Positions 45,966 to 56,563 of a stretch of DNA of 64,000 nt are shown in pieces; position 1 is the first letter of the stretch, and each line of letters opens with the position of its first letter. The notes under the pieces were generated by a model that had not been told where the DNA came from, ran no database searches, and saw only the letters and a program-made list of their open reading frames with translations. The position numbers and the translations under genes were made by a program. Source of the DNA: Pseudophaeobacter leonis (lineage in GTDB: Bacteria > Pseudomonadota > Alphaproteobacteria > Rhodobacterales > Rhodobacteraceae); contig NZ_MWVJ01000060.1 in NCBI RefSeq assembly GCF_002087335.1, positions 1 through 64,000 on the forward strand. Direction: 5' to 3'.

Positions 45966-46398
45966 TCGGTCACAGGCCCAGCTCTCAGTGGTCCAGCACT
46001 CAGGGGGCCAGCTCTTGGTGGCGCAGCTGCATGGATTGCATCGCCATCACCGTCCTTCGCTCGACGCAGAGCCTTTGACACTTTAGCCTCACAGCTGTCC
46101 TGCGGCGGTGCAGCGCGAGGGGGCGTATTACGAACAGTTGCAGGCTGGAACATTGCCCGAATGTGGACTTTGGCTGAAACTTCAAGTAGGGTCACCCACT
46201 AGAAAAACTGCGATACAGGCTAAGCCGCTCACTTTGCCCGAAAGCCCACTGCCCCCACAACATTGCGATATGACCGGCTGCCCCCCGCATTCGAGGTGTT
46301 GGCAGGCACGTGAAACTGCACTTGGAAACAGATAAGAAATTGATGGAACGGACCACGCAGTGCCTGCTCAAGGACCTGATAAAGGTAGGGGGTTCTCT
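45966..46398. other. 433-bp stretch without a gene; short GGCCCAGCTC-type repeats at its left edge
   Basis: Bases 45954-46025 contain several imperfect copies of CAGGCCCAGCTC/CCAGCTCTTGG. No coding frame with family-like sequence is seen in either strand. The right part precedes the hybrid kinase and should hold its promoter. Confidence 0.4.
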
Positions 46399-49276
46399 AT
46401 GCTTGCTTCAATGGACTCGCTAGAGTCCTATTGCTCAACCTTGGCAGAGTTCGCCAAGGTTGGTCGCATATCGGTCTGGCCGTACGGGACCGGGCAGCAG
46501 GATCTGTCGTGCCTGTTTGAATGGAACGCCGACAGTAGCGCCGACAGCAAGGTCCGACCACAAGGCCGTAAAGTTGCCAATACGGTGTTCCAATCCTTAT
46601 GGACGGCCCTTGAGGCGCAGGGCAGTCGTGGCCTTTGACGATGTCAGCATCACCGCTGAGTGCGCCGCACTTGCGCAATTCTTCCTTTCGGAGAATGAGG
46701 TGCGCTCGGTCCTCGCATGCCGCCTGGGATCTGCCGACCAGAGCCTCGGAATTCTTCTCCTCGAACATACCGGCATGCCGCGCATATGGACCGGTGAGGA
46801 CAAGGTCCTCGCGCAATACGTCGCCAGTCTGATTGCAACCTCTTTTGACAAGACCCGCAACCCGGCCTCTCAGTCCAGCGACAGTGTCGCAGGCCGAAGA
46901 TCCTCGTATTACGATAAACTCGTATTCGATCAGTACTGGGAGATGGATGCCGAATTCAGGTTGCAGAACTACCTACCCGGTGCTGCGAATAGCGCGCGGG
47001 ATTTGGGTCAGGTCAAGGGGTTGAGGCTGTGGGAGATGCCACAGATTGACCCCGCGAACGGGTCCTGGAACGAATTGCAAAGGGATGTTGCAGACCAGAG
47101 AAACATTGACGACTGCATCTTTGCATCAGTCAACACTGCAGGCGAAAGGATCTTTCTGGAGCTTTCCGCGCGGCCATCATATGCGCAGGATGGGGATTTT
47201 CTGGGATATTTCGGGGTCGTACGCGACATCACAAAGCGTGTTATTCGGGAGCAGGATCTCAAGTCCAGTGAGAATAAATACCTCAATGCGGCGCGGCTGG
47301 CGAATGTGGTGACATGGGTCTGGGATGAAGTCGAGGCGCGTATCACCTACTGCTCTCCTGAGCTTGCCGAGATCTATGGTATTGCGCCGGAAGAGTTGAT
47401 GAAAAGGACCGTCGCGCAAAAGCACAATGATGCTCCGGAGGGACCCAGCAACGGGTTGCAATACGAAAAAAATCTCAGCTGGATCCACCCGGATGATCGA
47501 GACCGTTACCGTGCGGTGGTTGAGGGGGCCTCCAAGGCTCAGACTGGCTACGATGTTGTCACCCGGATCATTCGTGACGACGGTGGCGTTCGGGTTCTTC
47601 ACGAACGCGGTGAGCCGGTTTTCGACATCACGGGCCGATTGATCGAAACGACGGGTGTCCTGCTGGATGTGACGGAACAGGAAGACAGAAAATCGGAACT
47701 TGAGTTGAAACGCGCCCAACTGGAGAACCTGATGGACAATATTCCAGGCGCAATCTACCGGGTGAAGAATGATGAAAACTGGACGCCAATCTACAAAAGT
47801 GCAGGATTTGACACGCTGTTTGATCCTGAACTGCAAAACAGCCAGGACGGTGAACGTTTCAGCATAGATTACGGCTCGATCTTTGCAGAAAGCGACATGA
47901 AGACCATGAACGATGCCGTCGCCAAGGCTATTGCGAACGGCACCGAATTTTCCTTTGAGTATCCCGTCAAAAGGCGCGATGGCAGCGAAATCTGGCTCAG
48001 TGAACGGGGCCGGCCGGTCATCGCGGAAAATGGGGAGATTGAACTTGAAGGAGTGCTGATCGATGTCACCGAAAAGCACAAGGTCAAAGAGGCATTGGCT
48101 CAGGCGCAAAAAATGGAAGCCATCGGAAAACTAACCGGTGGAATTGCCCATGATTTCAATAATCTTCTGGCAGTCACCCTGGGAAATCTTGAGCTGCTTA
48201 AAGATGACGTAAGCAATCCTGACCATCTTGAATTCATTGATAAAAGCATCGCTGCCACTCTGCGCGGCGCTGACCTTACCAAAAACATGCTTCTGTTTGC
48301 GAGGCAGGCACGTCTTGAGCCCACCAGGGTTAACCTCAACACTGTCATCAAAGACACCCATAGCTGGATCAGTCGGGCCTTGCCGGAAAACATCGAGATC
48401 CACACCTCTCTCAGTAGCGAGTTGTGGGAGGTTTCGGTTGATCAAAGCTCTACCGAAAGCGCCTTTCTGAACCTCATATTGAACGCCCGGGATTCGATGC
48501 CGCAGGGTGGAAAAATGACCATCGAATCCCGTAACATCGAGAGAGATCAGGACTTTACGGATGCAAGCGGTGAGCTGGTTGAACAGGGCAGATATGCGGT
48601 TCTTTCGGTCACTGATACCGGTCACGGCATTGCGAAAGATGAGTTGGGGAAAATATTTGAGCCCTTCTACACCACCAAGGAAGTGGGAAGCGGCTCCGGG
48701 CTTGGCCTCTCTATGATTCAGGGCTTTGTCAAACAAACAGGAGGATCGGTTCAGGTTCATTCAGAGCCGGGGGTCGGCACGACGTTCAGGATATACTTCA
48801 GAGCGCTTGAGGCAGGCGGCGCCGACTTGTCCCAACCCGCAGCGCAGACCGAGGCGGCACCAGAACATTTTGGGGCAAAGGTTCTTGTTGCCGAAGATGA
48901 GCCAGAGGTTCTGGAGATCATCCAGAGAACGCTGCAGGGAATGGGATGCCTGGTTACGCCTGCGGCCAGTGGCGATGACGCGCTGAGGATATTCCAGCAC
49001 GATTGTGACTTTGATTTGCTTGTGACCGACATTGTCATGCCGGGCGAGCATATGGGAACGCACCTGGCAAAGGCCGCGCGCGCATTGAAGCCGGATCTGC
49101 CTGTGATCTTCATGTCAGGCTACGCAAACGAGGCCAAGGCCCACGGGAACGGAATGCGTCCCGAAGATTTGCAGCTGAGCAAACCGGTGCCAAGAAATGA
49201 ACTGGTTGCAGCCGTCAAACAGGCGTTGAAAGCCGTCGAACACCGTCCATTCAGAGAGATAGGAGACCAGTCTTGA
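46399..49276 (+). pseudogene. Soluble GAF-PAS-PAS-PAS hybrid histidine kinase with receiver, frameshifted near the start
   Basis: About 960 residues. The N-terminal GAF domain begins MLASMDSLESYCSTLAEFAK and is broken by an indel near 46622 (CGCAGGGCAGTC), resuming VVAFDDVSITAECAALAQFF. Three PAS-like domains follow (YWEMDAEFRLQNYLPG; NVVTWVWDEVEARITYCSPE; DNIPGAIYRVKNDENW). The H-box is LTGGIAHDFNNLLAVTLGNL, with the ATPase boxes NLILNARDSMPQGG, DTGHGIAKDELGKIFEPF and GSGLGLSMIQGFVKQTGG. The C-terminal receiver has VLVAEDEPEVLEII and the acceptor Asp in LLVTDIVMPG. No membrane segment is seen, so it senses a cytoplasmic signal. No separate response regulator is adjacent. Confidence 0.85.
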
Positions 49277-49349
49277 CGTTTGGCTGCGATATCCTGTCAA
49301 CTTAAAGGTGCAATGGCTTACTTTTGACAATTCAGATTTGGAGATTGCT

Positions 49350-50443
49350 ATGCCCTTTTATCATGACCTCAAAGACTACGGCCAAGATACGATCTATCCA
49401 GACAAGGCCGCCTGGATTGCCCGCCGCCTGCTGACCCTGCGCTACGATCTGGCACAGGCAATCACAAAGACGAGACGTCCCAATTCCCTCATCATCGGCT
49501 CATGGAATATCCGTGCGTTCGACGGCGGCATGCCCCGGCTGGATGAGAGCTTCCACTACATTGCTGAAATCATTGCAACCTTCGATATTTGTGCCATCCA
49601 AGAGCTGCGCGCTGATCTCGCACCGCTCAAGCGGCTCATGGCTCTGCTCGGACCAAACTGGGATTACTTCGTCACTGATGTAGGCAACCATGAGGGCGCA
49701 AATTACGAGCGTATGGGGTTCATCTACAACAAGGACAAAGTGTTCTTCCGCAATGTCATCGGTGAGATCGTGATCCCTTCTGACGCGCTAAGCGATGGCA
49801 GCCAGATTGCCCGAACGCCCTTTTTTGCCGCCTTTCAATCCGGCTGGTTTCGCTTCACGCTCTGTTCAAACCATATCATATATGGCGACGATCTTGGCAT
49901 GCGTGCGCAAGAGATCACGGCCATCACAAACGCCCTGGTGAAACGCGCCAAAAAGGAAGACCAGTCTTTGTCTTTCTTGGTGACATGAACATTGAAAGCC
50001 GCGATGGCGAGGTCTGGCAGGCCCTCATCGACAGCGGCATGACGGTGCCGCATTTTGAGGCGACCAACATGAAGGGGGACAAGTTCTACGACCAGATCGC
50101 ATATACCGAAAAAGGGGCCTCTACCCGCAAAACCCGCCTGCTGCGCCACGGGGTGTTCGACTGGCGCAATGCGGTCTTCGGCCCTGCGCAGCCCCGTGAC
50201 CCAGCGGCGCCGGATGATCCTGAATTCATAACCCGGATAACCGATGCCGAGCACCGCGCGCACTACGAGCCCATCAACGCAGCAACGCGTACGGACTACG
50301 GAAAATCCCCCTACGCCGATTTCGCGTCGCAATATGCCACCAATTTCATGACCTTTGAGATGTCAGACCACTTGCCGATCTGGGTCGAGCTTGAGGTCGA
50401 CTATTCCGACGCCTACCTCGCGCGCTTTCTCATGGACAGCTGA
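49350..50443 (+). pseudogene. Endonuclease/exonuclease/phosphatase-family protein, frameshifted
   Basis: Starts MPFYHDLKDYGQDTIYPDKA after GGAGATTGCT. The EEP motifs are IIGSWNIRAFDGG (metal Asn), CAIQELRADLAPLKRLM (catalytic Glu) and, after a frameshift at about 49960 (CCAGTCTTTG; one G missing), VFVFLGDMNIESRDGE (Asp/Asn pair). The C-terminal MTFEMSDHLPIWVELEVD holds the Ser-Asp-His catalytic triad of the fold. The intact protein would be about 364 residues. The family cleaves phosphodiesters or phosphomonoesters in nucleic acids, lipids or small molecules; the substrate is not evident. It follows the hybrid kinase by 73 bp. Confidence 0.83.
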
Positions 50444-50758
50444 TCGGGTCAGGCAGTAGGGACGAAAGGGGGCGGAATACGCCGGTCGTGCGTCTTGCGC
50501 TATTCTGGTTTTATAACGTGTCGCTCGCGCCATTCTTGGCCCGCGCAAGAGCAATGCATTGCCATCAGGGATGGAAAAATGTACTGAACAAATTAAGCGA
50601 CTACGCCTTCTATATGTGTTTGGCCATTGCTCTGCGCCATAGATTTCGATCTCGCTCCCACAATGAAGGTGCTGAAATTTGCTGATAAACAGCCGGTTTA
50701 TTCGTCCGTCACATCAACACCAAGATGACGCAAAACGCCTTTGCCTGAGGGATCCAGT
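50444..50758. other. 315-bp stretch without a gene
   Basis: It contains a 12-bp palindrome GCAATGCATTGC (50552-50563) followed by CATCAGGG, loosely like the GAGAGGG elements but not convincing. No coding frame is supported. It is the probable promoter region of the DMT exporter gene. Confidence 0.4.
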
Positions 50759-51631
50759 ATGACGTCGCAAAGTCGTGCAATCCTGTTGATGATAAGTGCT
50801 ATTTTTTGCTTTTCGATCATGGATGCAGCGGTCAAGGCACTGGCGCCTGATGTTGGCGTGCTGCCGGCACTCTGGGCGCGCTATACCGGACAGATGCTGT
50901 TGGTTTTGGTCCTGGTGCTGCCGCGTCTGAAACAGGTGGTGCGCAGCCGATATCCGGGGCTGCAATTTCTGCGATCTATCCTGCTGATGCGCGCGACCGC
51001 GTTCTTTTTCACCGGTTTGAGCCTGATCCCCCTAACGGATGCGGCGGCGCTGATGTCGACCAATCCGGTTCTGATCACCCTGGGCGCTGCGATCTTTCTT
51101 GGCGAGTCCCTTGGCATACGCCGCGTTGCGGGTATCGCAGTGGCGCTGGTTGGAGCGACGATTATCATGCGCCCCGGTAGCGATGTCTTCAGCCTGTCTG
51201 CCTTGTTCCCTCTGGCGGCCGCCGTCTGCTATTCAGGCTACGCATTGCTGACGCGGCGTGTCGGAGCCGACGAAGATGTCTGGACGTCGCTTTTTTACAC
51301 GGGACTGGTCGGAACCGTGTTGCTGAGCCTTGCGGTGCCCTTCAGATGGCAATCTCCGGATCTGGCCGGTTTTGCCTTGATGATTGCCATCGCGCTGGCC
51401 GGAACAATTGGACAACTGGCGTTGATCAAGGCCTTTTCGCAAGGCGAAGCCGGGATGTTGGCACCTTATTCCTACACAGGACTGGCATTTGCAGCTTTCT
51501 GGGGCTTTGTGTTTTTCTCGGAAGTACCAGATTTATGGACGGTCTTGGGCAGCTGTGTGATCGCAGGAGCGGGGCTTTATGTCTGGCACCGCGAAAACTA
51601 CAAAAAGGCCAGGTTGCCTGACCGCAAATGA
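50759..51631 (+). CDS. DMT-superfamily transporter (two EamA domains)
   Basis: 290 residues with ten hydrophobic segments in two EamA repeats: RAILLMISAIFCFSIMDAAV opens the first, LFPLAAAVCYSGYALLTRRV the second. SLIPLTDAAALMSTNPVLIT and LALAGTIGQLALIKAFSQGE are typical RhaT/EamA loops. These proteins export or import metabolites with unknown specificity; this one is of the RarD/S-adenosylmethionine-uptake-like type but the substrate cannot be told. The ATG at 50759 gives the natural start MTSQSRAILL. Confidence 0.85.
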   Translation: MTSQSRAILLMISAIFCFSIMDAAVKALAPDVGVLPALWARYTGQMLLVLVLVLPRLKQVVRSRYPGLQFLRSILLMRATAFFFTGLSLIPLTDAAALMSTNPVLITLGAAIFLGESLGIRRVAGIAVALVGATIIMRPGSDVFSLSALFPLAAAVCYSGYALLTRRVGADEDVWTSLFYTGLVGTVLLSLAVPFRWQSPDLAGFALMIAIALAGTIGQLALIKAFSQGEAGMLAPYSYTGLAFAAFWGFVFFSEVPDLWTVLGSCVIAGAGLYVWHRENYKKARLPDRK

Positions 51632-51834
51632 CGGCCCGGAGCCTGCGTTCGACAGACCTGGATGACAGCGGGCGGGCTGATATTCTGGGGCACAGGTAAA
51701 TGCTGTCTTGCAGGGTGGCAGCGCCAAGCCTACGGTCACTGTATGCTTTGCGAGACCGAATTCCTGTTTAAGTTTGGCCTGAGACGCTGGCAGGCTGGTT
51801 GATTGTACTGACGCGGGTCGCCCTATGCGGGGCC

Positions 51835-53451
51835 ATGAAACGGGAGTTTTCCATCTGGAGAATGTCTCATTTAAGGTATCTGATGGAGAAATTAGGACGG
51901 TTTTTTCTGGTTCGACCGTATTGGCTGATCGTCGTTGTTGTCGTTGCACTGGTCGGTCTGCCCACCGCGATCTGGCTTGATCTTCGCAACCTGTCGGATG
52001 AAACGCTGCGCCGGCAGGCGAGCAGCCTCAATGGAATAATCACCTCCGTCAGGTCCTATTACGCCAAAAACGTCGTGGCGCGGGTGGTGAATTCTGACGC
52101 GGAAACACAGGCCCTGCACAACTATCTTGACGTAGTTGGCGCGATCCCAATACCTGCAACGCTGTCGCTGGAACTGGGCGCTGAGATCGGCTCGCGTGAG
52201 GGCGATGTCCAGTATCGCTTTGTTTCGGATTATGCCTTTGCCAATCGCCCCCCGCATATGCTCAACAAATTTGAACGGGCTGCCTTGAGCGCGTTTCGCG
52301 CGGACCCGCAGGGGGCGCAGTACATTGTCAATTCGACAGGCAATGTGTGGAACCGCGAAATTACCTTGGCGACCCCGGTGATTATGGCAGGCGGAGGCGT
52401 CAGTTGCCACAACTCCCATGCCGAGAGCCCCAAGACGGATTGGCGCGTGGGCGACATCCGCGCCTTGCAGACCGTCACCGTGCGTCAGCCGGTGACGCTC
52501 AATCTGTGGTCCTTTAAGTGGTTGCTGCTGTATTTCGCCATCGCCGGAACCATCGGACTGCTTTTTGCAGCGATGCAATACAAGCTTGCAGGCCGGTTCA
52601 GCAAAATGAACGACGAGCTGACTGCAAACAATGAGTTTCTTGCGGGGGTGTCGCTGAAGATCTCAAAGTACCTGTCGCCACAGGTCTATAAGTCGATCTT
52701 TTCGGGGGACAAGGATGCTTCAATTTCGACCGAGCGGAAAAAGCTGACGGTCTTCTTTTCCGACATAAAGGATTTCACCGCCACAACAGAACGTATGCAG
52801 CCAGAAGAGCTGACAACGTTGTTGAACGAATACTTCACAGAGATGTCCCAAATCGCCGAGGCGCATGGGGCCACCATCGACAAGTTCATTGGCGATGCGA
52901 TTGTCGCATTCTTTGGCGATCCCGAAACCAAAGGCACCACCGAGGATGCGCGCGCCTGCGTCCGCATGGCATTGGATATGCAGCGACGGCTGTTGGATCT
53001 GGGCAAGGTCTGGAACCAAAAGGGATTGGAGCACCCGTTCAAAGCCCGCATGGGCATCAACACGGGGTTTTGCAACGTCGGGAATTTTGGCTCCAGCGAG
53101 CGGATGGACTATACGATCATTGGAGCCGAGGCCAATTTGGCCGCACGTCTGGAAAGCATTGCAGAGCCGGGAGGCATTGTTCTGAGCTATGAGACCTATG
53201 CCCATGTGCGTGACATTGTTGAGGCCGAGCCTTCTGAGCCCGTAAGCTTTAAGGGCATCGCCCGCGAAATTATCCCCTACCACATCAAGGTTCAGGCACC
53301 CGCAGCGGATTTGGCTGAGGCCTTGCCGGGGGAAGAGGGCGATAGGCTGACGGGGGATTTAGGCGCTTTGGATGAAACTGCGCGCGCCAGGCTCCGCGCG
53401 ACCATTCAAGACGCCCTGCACAAGGCGCGCCCGCCGCATAGAGCTGACTGA
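51835..53451 (+). CDS. Membrane class III adenylate/guanylate cyclase with a Tll0287-like (DUF3365) periplasmic sensor
   Basis: About 538 residues: TM1 WLIVVVVVALVGLPTAIWLD; periplasmic domain of DUF3365/Tll0287 type ending PKTDWRVGDIRALQTVTV; TM2 WLLLYFAIAGTIGLLFAAMQ; then a class III cyclase domain. The cyclase metal Asp pair is in VFFSDIKDFTATTERM and GDAIVAFFGDPE, and MGINTGFCNVGNFGS holds the transition-state region. DUF3365 proteins normally carry a CxxCH heme-c motif; here it reads GGGVSCHNSHAESP, lacking the first Cys. Heme may be held by a single thioether or not at all. Nearby starts at 51862 and 51883 are possible. Confidence 0.85.
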   Translation: MKREFSIWRMSHLRYLMEKLGRFFLVRPYWLIVVVVVALVGLPTAIWLDLRNLSDETLRRQASSLNGIITSVRSYYAKNVVARVVNSDAETQALHNYLDVVGAIPIPATLSLELGAEIGSREGDVQYRFVSDYAFANRPPHMLNKFERAALSAFRADPQGAQYIVNSTGNVWNREITLATPVIMAGGGVSCHNSHAESPKTDWRVGDIRALQTVTVRQPVTLNLWSFKWLLLYFAIAGTIGLLFAAMQYKLAGRFSKMNDELTANNEFLAGVSLKISKYLSPQVYKSIFSGDKDASISTERKKLTVFFSDIKDFTATTERMQPEELTTLLNEYFTEMSQIAEAHGATIDKFIGDAIVAFFGDPETKGTTEDARACVRMALDMQRRLLDLGKVWNQKGLEHPFKARMGINTGFCNVGNFGSSERMDYTIIGAEANLAARLESIAEPGGIVLSYETYAHVRDIVEAEPSEPVSFKGIAREIIPYHIKVQAPAADLAEALPGEEGDRLTGDLGALDETARARLRATIQDALHKARPPHRAD

Positions 53452-53927
53452 CGGGGATGGCTTTACCGGCCCCACAACGGGGCTCCCGCCAACAGGGGCC
53501 CCGTCATCAGAGATCTGTTTCGTCAACAGCTGGAGTGCCGATGCAGCCTGCGGTTTGGCGCGCAGAATGCGCCTTGGTTTAGAGAATACGTCCGCTTGTT
53601 TTGGGGAGTAAGTCTGTTGAGCGAGCAGCCCGGATTCAGGGAGGAGAACACCCGGGCTGCTGCTTCGTTAGGCTCTCCTGATCCTAGGGTTTGAGTGCTT
53701 ACCGAGGGGTTAACGCCTTGAACGTTTAACGCACATTTTATGATGCATAGGTTTTTGCCCTGCCGAATCCCGTCGCATCCTGTCGCGTCCTGTCGATATC
53801 GGCGGCATCGCTGCAGGCTTTGGCCGGGGGTGAATTGCACCTCGCTTCTGGGGTTGAGTATCGGTATAGACAGGGTTGACAGAGGGCGGCGTGGGGACTC
53901 TTCTGAACCAGGAAAGGGCAGGGCGAG
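53452..53927. other. 476-bp stretch without a gene
   Basis: Besides the hairpin at 53624-53661, bases 53770-53795 hold a 10-bp tandem repeat (GTCGCATCCT GTCGCGTCCT then GTCG). No supported frame is present. The last 60 bp should contain the promoter or leader of the NeuD-like gene. Confidence 0.4.
53624..53661. terminator. Terminator-like hairpin after the cyclase gene
   Basis: Perfect 10-bp stem AGCAGCCCGG / CCGGGCTGCT with an 18-base loop, followed by GCTTCGTTAGG. It lies 170 bp after the cyclase stop with no other gene between, so it probably ends that transcript. Confidence 0.6.
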
Positions 53928-54602
53928 ATGTCCAAGAGACTATTGATCATCGGGGCCGGCGAATTTGCCGATATCGCCTATGAATATTTCACCGTCGATA
54001 GCGACTATGAAGTTGTGGGCTTTGCCGTTGAACGAGAGTACCTGACCGAAGACACCAAATTCGGCCTGCCGGTGGTGGCGCTGGACGAGGCAGACGCGAC
54101 CTTTGACCCCAGGGATACAGAGGCGCATGTGGCAGTGACCTCAACACAATTGAACCGGGTGCGTGCCCGGCTGATAGGGGCGGCCAGGGCCAAGGGCTAC
54201 AGGCTGGCCAGCTTTATCAGCCCGCATGCCTTTGTCTGGCGCACGGCCGAGATCGGCGAGAATGCCTTTATCTTTGAGGACAATACGATCCAGCACGGAG
54301 TCAGGATCGGAGATGGCTGTGTGCTGTGGTCTGGCAATCACATCGGTCACCAGACCCGGATTGGCGACCACTGCTTTTTGTCGTCGCATGTGGTGATCTC
54401 GGGCTATTGCTCCATTGGAGCCAGCTGCTTTTTGGGGGTGAACGCCACCTTTGCCGACAATGTCACGCTGGGCGATGACTGCTTTGTTGGCATGGCGGCG
54501 GTGGTCAACAAAAGCTTTGAGGCAAAGGGCCTCATCCTGAATGGCCACCCGGCAGAGGCTTCAAAGGTCTCGTCCTACCGCTACTTCAGGATCAAGGTCT
54601 GA
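53928..54602 (+). CDS. NeuD/PglD-type sugar O- or N-acyltransferase (left-handed beta-helix)
   Basis: 224 residues. The N-terminal Rossmann-like PglD_N domain is LLIIGAGEFADIAYEYFTVD; the C-terminal left-handed beta-helix has hexapeptide repeats (IGENAFIFEDNTIQHGVRIG, GHQTRIGDHCFLSSHVVISG, ADNVTLGDDCFVGMAAVV). The catalytic His/Asp arrangement of NeuD and PglD is approximated by NHIGHQTRIGDHC. It should acetylate (or otherwise acylate) a sugar such as a sialic-acid-like or amino sugar. It begins a three-gene operon with the genes at 54604 and 55530. Confidence 0.83.
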   Translation: MSKRLLIIGAGEFADIAYEYFTVDSDYEVVGFAVEREYLTEDTKFGLPVVALDEADATFDPRDTEAHVAVTSTQLNRVRARLIGAARAKGYRLASFISPHAFVWRTAEIGENAFIFEDNTIQHGVRIGDGCVLWSGNHIGHQTRIGDHCFLSSHVVISGYCSIGASCFLGVNATFADNVTLGDDCFVGMAAVVNKSFEAKGLILNGHPAEASKVSSYRYFRIKV

Positions 54603-54603
54603 G

Positions 54604-55533
54604 ATGGTCTGGCGTAAAGAGGGCCTGGTCTATTGCCCCGAAGCCGCGTCAAGCTGGGCGCAGCATTCCTTTATGACGCCCTGTCCCTGGATGCGGGACG
54701 ACGAGACAATTCGCCTGTTTGGCGGCATGCGCGATGCGCAGGGGATCAGCCGTATCGGCTGGATTGATGTGGATGCCACCGACCCCACCCGGGTCAAAGC
54801 CGTGTCGCCAGATCCCGTGCTGGATCTTGGCGCACCAGGCATGTTTGACGATAATGGCGTGATCCTTGGCGATGTGATCGAGGTGGCTCCGGATGAGCTG
54901 CGAATGTATTATGTCGGCTTCCAGCTGGTGGCCAAGGCCAAGTTTCTCGCCTTTACCGGCGTGGCAATCAGCCGGGATCGCGGCGAGAGCTTTCAGCGAC
55001 TGCAACAAACTCCGGTCATTGATCGTTGCCCTCAGGGACAATTTATCGGCGCGCTGCATTCCATCGCACAGCTGGAAGATGGCAGTTTTCGCGCTTGGAT
55101 CTCTCGGGGGCATGGCTGGCAAGACATCGACGGACGGCTGTACCCGCAGTATGATTGCTGGACGCTGACCTGTGCTGATGGGCTGCGGTTTGACAACAAT
55201 CAGGCGGTGCAGATCATTACGCCAAACGCGCAGGAATACCGCATTGGCCGACCGCGAGCGACGCAGCTGCCAGATGGCTCATGGGAGCTGCGGGCCACCT
55301 CGGACACGCTGTCCAAACAATACGAGAGCTTTCGGTTCATATCCCCTGATGGCGTCAGTTTCAGCCGCACCGATGAGGTTGAGCTGCCCCGCGGCGATAC
55401 CGGAGCCTGGGACAGCGACATGACCTGCTATCCGGCAAAGATCACAACGCCTGCGGGCGCGCAGTACCTGTTCTTTAATGGCAATGACATGGGACGCACA
55501 GGAGTGGGTGTCGCCCGCTGGACAGCAGCATGA
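54604..55533 (+). CDS. Five-bladed beta-propeller, glycoside-hydrolase-like protein
   Basis: 309 residues with repeated blades of the GH32/43/62/130-like propeller: LVYCPEAASSWAQHSFMTPC, DETIRLFGGMRDAQGISRIG, DELRMYYVGFQLVAKAKFLA, DGSFRAWISRGHGWQDIDGR and GAQYLFFNGNDMGRTGVGVA. Such proteins occur in surface-glycan loci, sometimes without hydrolase activity. There is no signal peptide, so it acts in the cytoplasm, perhaps on a lipid- or nucleotide-linked sugar. The ATG is 1 bp after the NeuD-like stop, and its own stop overlaps the GNAT start (ATGA). Confidence 0.75.
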   Translation: MVWRKEGLVYCPEAASSWAQHSFMTPCPWMRDDETIRLFGGMRDAQGISRIGWIDVDATDPTRVKAVSPDPVLDLGAPGMFDDNGVILGDVIEVAPDELRMYYVGFQLVAKAKFLAFTGVAISRDRGESFQRLQQTPVIDRCPQGQFIGALHSIAQLEDGSFRAWISRGHGWQDIDGRLYPQYDCWTLTCADGLRFDNNQAVQIITPNAQEYRIGRPRATQLPDGSWELRATSDTLSKQYESFRFISPDGVSFSRTDEVELPRGDTGAWDSDMTCYPAKITTPAGAQYLFFNGNDMGRTGVGVARWTAA

Positions 55534-56504
55534 CTGAGACCCTGACGATCCGCCGCTACGGGGCCGGGGATGCTGAAGTTTGGAACAGGTTTGTGGCGCA
55601 GTCGCGCAATGGCACCTTTCTGCTCAACCGGGGCTTTATGGAGTATCACGCGCATCTGTTTGAGGATCATTCCATGATCATTGAACGGGGCGGCAAGGTG
55701 CTGGCGCTTTTGCCTGCCAATCTGGCCAAAAAGGTCGCTGGTGACCAGGGCCCTGCGCGCCAGTTGCACGCACATGGCGGGCTGACCTATGGCGGGTTGA
55801 TCTATGGCACTGCGATGTCTGCGGCGCTGATGGTCGAGATCATCGCGGCGTTGCGCCAGAGCCTTCGCAGCCTTGGTATCTCAGAGGTGCTGTACAAACC
55901 GGTGCCGCATATCTTTCATCAGGCAGCCAGCGAAGAGGATCTCTATGCCTTGCTGCAGGATGGGGCACGTCTGGTTCGTACGGATCTGTCATCAGCCCTG
56001 GCGATTGGCGGCCCGGTTGCCTTTTCCAAATCAAAACGCCAGGGCGCGCGGCGGGCCGAAAAGGCAGGGTTAAGCGTCCAGCGTTCAGAGGATTTTGCCG
56101 CGTTCTGGCAGATCCTGACAGCGCGTCTGGACGAGGCGCATGATGCCGCGCCGACCCACAGCCTGGCTGAGATTGAATTGCTCAAGGCGCGCTTTGACGC
56201 TGAAATCCAGCTGTTTGTCGCCCAGGGCGATGACGCAGTGCAGGGCGGGCTGGTGGTGTTTGACTGCGGCCAGGTGGTGCATGTGCAATATATGGCAACC
56301 ACCGAGGCAGGGCGCAACAATGCCGCTCTGGATCTGATCATCGAACATCTTGTGACCGAGGTTTACGCGGATCGGGCCTGGTTGAACTTTGGCATTTCGA
56401 CCACCGATGCAGGGCGGAATTTGAATGTGGGTCTGTCGCGGCAAAAAGAGATGTTTGGTGCCCGTGGCATCCTGTTTCAACACTACGCCTGGGATCTGTC
56501 ATAA
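55530..56504 (+). CDS. FemAB-like GNAT acyltransferase (Acetyltransf_6 type)
   Basis: 324 residues with the two-lobe GNAT fold of FemAB/CelD-like proteins: NRFVAQSRNGTFLLNRGFME opens lobe one, GGLVVFDCGQVVHVQYMATT and LDLIIEHLVTEVYADRAWLN lie in lobe two, and FGISTTDAGRNLNVGLSRQK ends with the conserved near-C-terminal Lys. These enzymes transfer acyl or aminoacyl groups in polysaccharide and peptidoglycan loci. It is coupled by ATGA to the propeller gene, forming a tight three-gene unit for glycan modification. Confidence 0.82.
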   Translation: MTETLTIRRYGAGDAEVWNRFVAQSRNGTFLLNRGFMEYHAHLFEDHSMIIERGGKVLALLPANLAKKVAGDQGPARQLHAHGGLTYGGLIYGTAMSAALMVEIIAALRQSLRSLGISEVLYKPVPHIFHQAASEEDLYALLQDGARLVRTDLSSALAIGGPVAFSKSKRQGARRAEKAGLSVQRSEDFAAFWQILTARLDEAHDAAPTHSLAEIELLKARFDAEIQLFVAQGDDAVQGGLVVFDCGQVVHVQYMATTEAGRNNAALDLIIEHLVTEVYADRAWLNFGISTTDAGRNLNVGLSRQKEMFGARGILFQHYAWDLS

Positions 56505-56563
56505 CCCGAGGGACGCAGCAGGCGGATCGCTGGATGTTTTTTCCGCGCCAAAACAGGGGCTGT

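Noticed and set aside
47177-48109. A 310-codon minus-strand frame opposite the hybrid kinase
   Set aside because: The plus strand carries continuous PAS and kinase motifs; the minus frame has no known pattern.
50552-50571. GCAATGCATTGC followed by CATCAGGG as a fifth copy of the hairpin element
   Set aside because: It lacks the CCGGCA arm and the GAGAGGG end. A 12-bp palindrome alone is not sufficient.
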